NCBI RefSeq assembly: GCF_016765775.1
Contig: NZ_JAESVN010000002.1
Location: 186,001 to 250,000, forward strand
Length of the DNA: 64,000 nt
Direction: 5' to 3'
DNA from: Szabonella alba
Lineage (GTDB): Bacteria; Pseudomonadota; Alphaproteobacteria; Rhodobacterales; Rhodobacteraceae
The notes beneath the pieces are model-generated. The model did not search any database and had not been told where the DNA came from. It worked only from the letters and a program-made list of their open reading frames with translations. Made by a program: the position numbers and the translations under genes. Position 1 is the stretch's first letter; the number at the start of each line of letters is the position of its first letter. Below are positions 59,616 to 64,000 of this stretch, in pieces.

Positions 59616-60211
59616 GACGGTATGAATCCTCTCAGCCCCAGATATCCGAGAAGCGGCAGCAAAGGAAGCCCGAGGATGGTGAAGTAATCCCCTTCCACCG
59701 CCGAGAAGAGGCGCACGCCCTCCTCTTCCAGCAGGTATCCGCCTGCGGAATGGCGCAGGCTGTCCCAGTTACGGTTCAGATAGCCGTCAAGCCAGTCATC
59801 CGAGAAATCCCGCATCGTGAGACGCGCCTCACCGATATGGCGCCATTGCGGCTGCGCCTCATGATAAAGGACAACCGACGACAGCAGCCTGTGCGTCTGG
59901 CCCCGCATCGCCTGCAGCTGGGTCCGGGCCAGATCGGGCGTTGCGGGCTTGCCAAAGACGCGGCCCTTGAATTCAAGCACCTGATCGCAGCCCAGAACGA
60001 TGGCACCGGGGCTGCGTTCGCCTATCTTTCGGGCCTTCATCTCGGCAAGGGTATCGGCCAGATCGCGCGGCGAGGCGCCCTCGGCCATCAGGGAGGCGGT
60101 GATTGCCTCTTCATCCAGTCGCGCGGGCTGGGTCGAGACGGGCAGACCCGCCGCCCGCAATAGACGCAGCCTTGTCTCGGAGGAGGAGGCCAGAACGATC
60201 GGAGGGGGCAT
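59612..60211 (-). CDS. maf: Maf-family nucleoside triphosphate pyrophosphatase
   Basis: 199 residues. Maf-type house-cleaning enzymes hydrolyse non-canonical or modified NTPs. The start [33 protein letters not shown] (catalytic Asp), and the [13 protein letters not shown] and [14 protein letters not shown] segments are conserved. First gene of the maf-aroE-coaE-dnaQ operon. Its promoter must lie in the 402-bp gap that I interpret as the origin region. Confidence 0.92.
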   Translation of the reverse strand: MPPPIVLASSSETRLRLLRAAGLPVSTQPARLDEEAITASLMAEGASPRDLADTLAEMKARKIGERSPGAIVLGCDQVLEFKGRVFGKPATPDLARTQLQAMRGQTHRLLSSVVLYHEAQPQWRHIGEARLTMRDFSDDWLDGYLNRNWDSLRHSAGGYLLEEEGVRLFSAVEGDYFTILGLPLLPLLGYLGLRGFIPS

Positions 60212-60613
60212 GGGCGGTCCTGTGTGCGGCTCTGTGGAAAAACGCGATTTGTTCCTGCAGGTGGAAAAGCGGATAACCCGGGTCTGACCCGGGATCTTGC
60301 CCTGTCAGGTGCAAGTGGGCCGGGTTTCTTGTCAAGCCCGGGCGGGTTCTCCCCATGTGCAGGATATTCCGGGCGGGGTGTTGGCAAGACGAGGCAGGCA
60401 GGATAGCATGAAATTAATCCACTGGCTGATTTCCGATAAAATCTTTATTTTTCAATGCATAAACCAAGATCTTGGAAACTGTCCCAAACTTTTCCACAGT
60501 ATTCCTTCTGGGGATGGATCATGGGACAATCTGCTTCATTCCCTTATCCCCAGCCCCTATATCATCATCATTCTTTCTATTAATCTTTCTTTATAAAGAA
60601 GAAGGACGGGGCG
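60212..60613. other. Putative chromosomal replication origin (oriC) region
   Basis: This 402-bp gap is divergent (maf left, hemJ right). DnaA-box-like sites (TTWTNCACA): TGTGGAAAA at 60233-60241 (reverse), TTTTCCACA at 60490-60498, with near matches GGTGGAAAA (60260-60268) and TTATCCCCA (60544-60552). Two AT-rich blocks lie at 60411-60470 and 60557-60600. A perfect palindrome CCAAGATCTTGG is at 60464-60475, and TGTCCCA/TGGGACA (60480-60486, 60522-60528) flank the strongest DnaA site. Gene order on both sides matches origin-proximal regions of other alphaproteobacteria, and a parS site is 3.2 kb away. Confidence 0.6.
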
Positions 60614-61075
60614 GTGCTGGCAATGATGGGTGAAGTTCTGTGGTCCCTGCATCCCTGGGTGAAGGCGCTGCATGTCGTGTCCGTCATCGCCTGGATGGCA
60701 GGGCTGTTCTACCTGCCCCGTCTTTTTGTCTATCACGTCGAGCAGGTGGGATCGGGGAACAAAACCGATCTTTTGTTCCAGACCATGGAACGGCGGTTGC
60801 TGCGGGCGATCATGGGGCCTGCGATGGTGTCCAGTTGGGTGTTCGGTCTGGCACTGGTGGCAACGCCCGGTCTGGTCGACTGGTCGCTGGTCTGGCCCTG
60901 GACCAAGGCGGGCGCGGTGCTGGGAATGACCTGGTTCCATCACTGGCTGGCACGGCGCAGAACCGAGTTTGCACAGGGGCGCAACACAAGGACGGGACGG
61001 ACCTATCGGCTGATGAATGAGGTGCCGACAGTTTTGATGCTGGTGATCGTCTTTTCGGTTTTTGTGAAGTTCTGA
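60614..61075 (+). CDS. hemJ: Protoporphyrinogen IX oxidase HemJ
   Basis: 153 residues with four membrane helices. The first helix has the HemJ signature HPWVKALHVVSVIAWMAGLF followed by YLPRLFVYH (haem-ligand and functional His residues), and later WPWTKAGAVLGMTWFHHWLA and YRLMNEVPTVLM. It converts protoporphyrinogen to protoporphyrin in haem and chlorophyll synthesis. The GTG at 60614 has AAGGA 8 bases before it; ATG codons at 60623 and 60626 are alternatives. Confidence 0.92.
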   Translation: MLAMMGEVLWSLHPWVKALHVVSVIAWMAGLFYLPRLFVYHVEQVGSGNKTDLLFQTMERRLLRAIMGPAMVSSWVFGLALVATPGLVDWSLVWPWTKAGAVLGMTWFHHWLARRRTEFAQGRNTRTGRTYRLMNEVPTVLMLVIVFSVFVKF

Positions 61076-61095
61076 ACGGCAAGGGCGGAGCAGAG

Positions 61096-61124
61096 TTGAC
61101 TCAGCCGCCCCGCCGCCCTATGTG
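61096..61124 (+). promoter_or_regulatory. Candidate sigma-70 promoter of rho
   Basis: TTGACT (61096-61101) is 17 bp from TATGTG (61119-61124). The start would be near 61131, giving rho a leader of about 117 bases, consistent with the long leaders of rho genes that support autoregulation. The leader has no clear intrinsic terminator. Confidence 0.55.
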
Positions 61125-61247
61125 GAATGCGCTGGCCGTCCGGTCAGAATTCCCCCGTGACCTGCCTCGCGACCCATCTGGCGATCTTGATTGCCCGCGA
61201 CCCTCATATGACGCAAGCCGAATGGCTGGACGTTCAGGACTGTTCCC

Positions 61248-62534
61248 ATGACCGAAGACATTATCGAAATCGAACGCCTCAATCTTGCCGATCTGAAGGC
61301 CAAGACTCCTGCGGATCTTCTGGCGATGGCCGAAGAATGGGAGATCGAGAACGCCCCTTCGATGCGCAAGGGCGAGATGATGTTCTCGCTTTTGAAAGAG
61401 CATGCCGAAGAAGGCTGGGAGATCGGTGGCGATGGTGTGCTTGAGGTCCTGCAGGACGGGTTCGGCTTCCTGCGCAGCCCCGAGGCGAATTATCTGCCCG
61501 GCCCGGATGATATCTATGTCTCACCCGATACGATCCGGCAGTTTTCGCTGCGCACCGGCGACACCATCGAGGGGGTGATCGCCGCCCCGCGTGAGTCCGA
61601 GCGTTATTTCTCGATGACCAAGGTGACGCGGATCAATTTCGACGATCCGGAACGGGCGCGCCACAAGGTGCATTTTGACAACCTGACCCCGCTTTATCCC
61701 GATGAGCGTCTGAAGATGGAAGTCGAGGATCCGACGATCCGGGACCGTTCGGCGCGGATCATCGATCTGATCGCCCCGATCGGCAAAGGCCAGCGCGCGC
61801 TGATCGTGGCGCCGCCGCGCACCGGTAAAACGGTGCTGTTGCAGAACATTGCCCAGTCCATCGCGGTCAACCATCCGGAATGCTATCTGATCGTGCTGCT
61901 GATCGACGAGCGGCCGGAAGAGGTGACGGATATGCAGCGTTCGGTGCGGGGGGAGGTTGTGTCCTCGACCTTCGACGAGCCTGCGACGCGGCATGTGGCG
62001 GTTGCGGAAATGGTGATCGAGAAGGCCAAGCGTCTGGTCGAACACAAGCGAGATGTTGTGATATTGCTGGACTCTATCACAAGACTTGGTAGGGCGTTCA
62101 ATACTGTTGTGCCCTCTTCAGGCAAGGTCCTGACCGGCGGTGTCGATGCTAATGCGCTGCAGCGGCCGAAGCGGTTTTTCGGGGCGGCGCGGAATATCGA
62201 GGAAGGCGGATCGTTGACCATCATCGCGACGGCGCTGATTGATACCGGCAGCCGGATGGACGAGGTGATCTTCGAAGAGTTCAAGGGCACGGGCAACAGC
62301 GAGATCGTGCTGGACCGCAAGGTGGCCGACAAGCGGGTCTTCCCGGCCATGGACATCCTGAAATCGGGAACCCGGAAAGAGGATCTGCTGGTCGAGAAGA
62401 CCGATCTGCAGAAGACCTATGTCCTGCGCCGGATTCTGAATCCGATGGGGACAACCGATGCCATCGAATTCCTGATTTCGAAGCTGAAACAGACCAAGTC
62501 GAATTCCGATTTCTTCGATTCGATGAACTCCTGA
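61248..62534 (+). CDS. rho: Transcription termination factor Rho
   Basis: 428 residues. N-terminal Rho_N ([20 protein letters not shown]), the RNA-binding cold-shock-like domain ([20 protein letters not shown]), Walker A in [17 protein letters not shown], Walker [17 protein letters not shown], the Q-loop [20 protein letters not shown] and R-loop [20 protein letters not shown] are all intact. The hexameric helicase releases RNA polymerase at Rho-dependent sites. It sits between hemJ and mnmE, the standard alphaproteobacterial order. Confidence 0.98.
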   Translation: MTEDIIEIERLNLADLKAKTPADLLAMAEEWEIENAPSMRKGEMMFSLLKEHAEEGWEIGGDGVLEVLQDGFGFLRSPEANYLPGPDDIYVSPDTIRQFSLRTGDTIEGVIAAPRESERYFSMTKVTRINFDDPERARHKVHFDNLTPLYPDERLKMEVEDPTIRDRSARIIDLIAPIGKGQRALIVAPPRTGKTVLLQNIAQSIAVNHPECYLIVLLIDERPEEVTDMQRSVRGEVVSSTFDEPATRHVAVAEMVIEKAKRLVEHKRDVVILLDSITRLGRAFNTVVPSSGKVLTGGVDANALQRPKRFFGAARNIEEGGSLTIIATALIDTGSRMDEVIFEEFKGTGNSEIVLDRKVADKRVFPAMDILKSGTRKEDLLVEKTDLQKTYVLRRILNPMGTTDAIEFLISKLKQTKSNSDFFDSMNS

Positions 62535-62559
62535 CCAAGCCTCGAGCGGGGTCCGACCC

Positions 62560-63843
62560 ATGGATACGATTTTCGCCCCCGCCACCGCGCGGGGGAAAGC
62601 CGGCGTTGCGATCATCCGGATCTCGGGTGACCGGGCCTTTGCCGCGACCTTGGCGCTGGCCGGCAGCTTGCCGGAGCCGCGCCGCGCCTCCTTGCGCCTT
62701 TTGCGCTGGCAGGACCGCGTTCTGGATGAAGCGCTTGTGCTGCTTTTCGCGAAAGGCGCCAGTTTCACCGGTGAGGATATGGTGGAGCTTCACGTCCATG
62801 GCAGTATCGCGGTTGTTTCGGCGGTTCTGTCGGCGCTGTCGGATCAGCCCGGGCTGCGGCTTGCCGAGCCGGGGGAATTTACCCGGCGTGCAATGGACCA
62901 TGGGCGGCTGGACCTGTCGCAGGTCGAAGGGCTTGCCGATCTGATTGAGGCTGAAACCGAATCGCAGCGATTGCAGGCGCTTGAAATGCTGTCGGGGGCC
63001 ATAGGGCGCAAGGTAGAGGCCTGGCGTTCGGCGATCCTGCGGATGTTTGCGCTGATCGAGGCAACGATTGATTTCGCGGATGAGGATGTGCCCACGGATG
63101 TCATTCCCGAGGTTCGGGAGATTCTGGGCGGGTTGACCGCGTCTTTGAAGGAGGAACTGCAAAGTTCTGCCGCGGCCGAGCGTGTCCGCAACGGGTTCGA
63201 GGTTGCCATCATTGGTGCGCCGAATGCTGGAAAATCGACACTTATCAATGCTTTGTCTGGTCGCGATGTTGCGATTACCTCGGATCTTGCGGGAACGACG
63301 CGAGATATCATCGAGGTCCGGATGGATATGGACGGGCTTGCCGTCACCTTGCTGGACACTGCGGGCCTGCGTGAGACCGAGGACCGGATTGAGAAGATCG
63401 GGGTTGAGCGGGCGCGGGCGCGGGCCAATGCCGCCGATCTGCGGGTTTTCCTGTTGGGCGGGGAGGGTGTTGTCACCGGGCTTGAACGGCGCGCCGGTGA
63501 TATCGAGCTTCAGGGCAAGGCGGATCTGACCCCCGGATCGGACGGTGTTTCCGGGCTGTCAGGTGAAGGAGTCGAAGCCTTGAAAAGTGCGATTTCCGGG
63601 GTGCTGCTCGACAGGGCGGCAGGTTCTGGCTTGATGAACCGGCAGCGGCATCGCAGCTGCCTGATTTCCGCAATCGGGTCTTTGGACTCGGCGCGAAGTG
63701 CGATAGAAGACGAGTCGGCCGCGCTTGAGCTGATCGCGGAAGATCTGCGTCAGGCCGCCCGTGCGCTTTCATCCTTGCTTGGCTCCGTCGATGTGGAATC
63801 GGTGCTTGGTGAGATATTCGCGCGGTTCTGTATCGGGAAATGA
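62560..63843 (+). CDS. mnmE: tRNA modification GTPase MnmE
   Basis: 427 residues. N-terminal formyl-THF-binding domain ([20 protein letters not shown]), helical domain, and inserted G domain: G1 [15 protein letters not shown]2 TTRDI, G3 DTAG; the NKxD region is degenerate (LQGKADL), while the C-terminal FARFCIGK with the catalytic Cys is present. With MnmG it makes cmnm5U at tRNA wobble U34. Ends 1 base before the mnmG start codon; parS lies at that junction. Confidence 0.96.
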   Translation: MDTIFAPATARGKAGVAIIRISGDRAFAATLALAGSLPEPRRASLRLLRWQDRVLDEALVLLFAKGASFTGEDMVELHVHGSIAVVSAVLSALSDQPGLRLAEPGEFTRRAMDHGRLDLSQVEGLADLIEAETESQRLQALEMLSGAIGRKVEAWRSAILRMFALIEATIDFADEDVPTDVIPEVREILGGLTASLKEELQSSAAAERVRNGFEVAIIGAPNAGKSTLINALSGRDVAITSDLAGTTRDIIEVRMDMDGLAVTLLDTAGLRETEDRIEKIGVERARARANAADLRVFLLGGEGVVTGLERRAGDIELQGKADLTPGSDGVSGLSGEGVEALKSAISGVLLDRAAGSGLMNRQRHRSCLISAIGSLDSARSAIEDESAALELIAEDLRQAARALSSLLGSVDVESVLGEIFARFCIGK

Positions 63844-63844
63844 G

Positions 63845-64000
63845 GTGTTTCACGTGAAACAGTTTGACGTCATCATTATCGGCGGCGGCCATGCCGGGAC
63901 CGAGGCCGCTGCGGTTGCAGCGCGGATGGGCGTCAGGACTGCGCTGGTCACGATGAAACGGGCGACGATCGGCGTGATGTCTTGCAATCCCGCCATCGGC
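63845..64000 (+). CDS. mnmG: tRNA uridine-5-carboxymethylaminomethyl modification enzyme MnmG, 3'-truncated
   Basis: The frame from GTG at 63845 (or GTG at 63854) reads [20 protein letters not shown], the FAD-binding opening of MnmG/GidA, then [10 protein letters not shown] and [11 protein letters not shown], the conserved second motif. The window ends at residue 52 of the protein. The first codons are the parS palindrome, so the protein N-terminus is constrained by the centromere sequence. MnmG partners with MnmE just upstream. Confidence 0.95.
   Translation, partial: MFHVKQFDVIIIGGGHAGTEAAAVAARMGVRTALVTMKRATIGVMSCNPAIG
63846..63861. other. parS centromere site (ParB-binding)
   Basis: TGTTTCACGTGAAACA is a perfect 16-bp palindrome identical to the canonical chromosomal parS sequence bound by ParB. 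It overlaps the start of mnmG, where it encodes the residues FHVK followed by Gln. parA and parB normally lie a few genes downstream of mnmG, just past the window. Only one copy is seen here. Confidence 0.93.

Noticed and set aside
1-64000. tRNA, rRNA, CRISPR arrays, insertion sequences
   Set aside because: I looked through the intergenic gaps for cloverleaf-like sequences, regularly spaced repeats, transposase genes and terminal inverted repeats and found none that hold up.

Overview
This is a GC-rich, gene-dense chromosomal window from an alphaproteobacterium, most likely a member of the Rhodobacteraceae (order Rhodobacterales). The evidence is the gene content and order: gpmI-envC-ctpA-rppH next to rlmH-rsfS, petP-petR, a TAXI-type TRAP cluster, lptC-lptA-lptB-hpf-ptsN, hslV-acetyltransferase-hslU, and the origin-proximal block secB-dnaQ-coaE-aroE-maf facing hemJ-rho-mnmE-mnmG. 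I cannot fix the genus from sequence alone. I found no rRNA, tRNA, CRISPR array, insertion sequence or prophage. The window opens inside hspQ and closes inside mnmG.

Layout. 1-5.97 kb: end of hspQ; the glycolysis/cell-wall/RNA-decay operon gpmI, envC-like, ctpA, rppH; the convergent ribosome pair rlmH and rsfS. 6.0-18.9 kb: a complete-looking myo-inositol uptake and catabolism regulon read on the minus strand. It holds a TIM-barrel isomerase, a sugar ABC transporter, iolG, a second dehydrogenase, an iolC kinase/aldolase-type fusion, iolD, iolE, a small membrane protein and iolB, with a LacI-family regulator upstream. Two matching operator sequences tie the regulator to itself and to the operon. 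iolA is not present here. 19-23.3 kb: msrC, a thiolase, a STAS/anti-sigma-kinase pair and a gamma-glutamyltransferase. 23.6-28.2 kb: dxs-ispA-xseB, a histone-deacetylase-family gene and a secreted protein. 28.3-30.8 kb: petP-petR, ilvE and a small hypothetical gene. 31-35.7 kb: a TAXI TRAP transporter (binding protein, DUF1850, fused permease) with a divergent GntR/HutC regulator. 35.8-40.5 kb: a two-domain PRC-barrel protein, a small PLDc_N membrane protein, an SLC13-type transporter and two stress-type membrane-associated proteins. 40.6-45.7 kb: queG, ptsN, hpf, lptB, lptA, lptC and an RNase D-like exonuclease. 45.8-53.4 kb: an unknown protein, hslV-GNAT-hslU, an MFS transporter, and a vanadium-haloperoxidase/CRTAC1 pair. 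53.7-64 kb: smr, mltA, tim44-like, fxsA, secB, dnaQ, coaE, aroE, maf, a 400-bp AT-rich gap, hemJ, rho, mnmE and mnmG.

The most notable non-coding structures are four. (1) Two copies, 30 kb apart, of a colinear multi-hairpin intergenic element (23414-23617 and 53483-53699). Spacing between conserved blocks is identical to the base, and both sit in convergent gene gaps. (2) Two copies of a smaller hairpin-plus-GAGGTATTTT terminator-like repeat (4935-4981 and 18940-19010). (3) A probable chromosomal origin (oriC) between maf and hemJ with DnaA-box-like sites and AT-rich blocks, with a perfect 16-bp parS site about 3.2 kb away that forms the start of mnmG. (4) A 20-bp LacI-family operator, shared between the regulator promoter and the inositol operon promoter.

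No large undescribed multi-gene system is evident. The best candidates for something new are the multi-hairpin repeat family, a possible small RNA in the 36.9-37.3 kb gap, and a few uncharacterised genes (45762-46661, 27703-28182, 30616-30810, 6833-7030).
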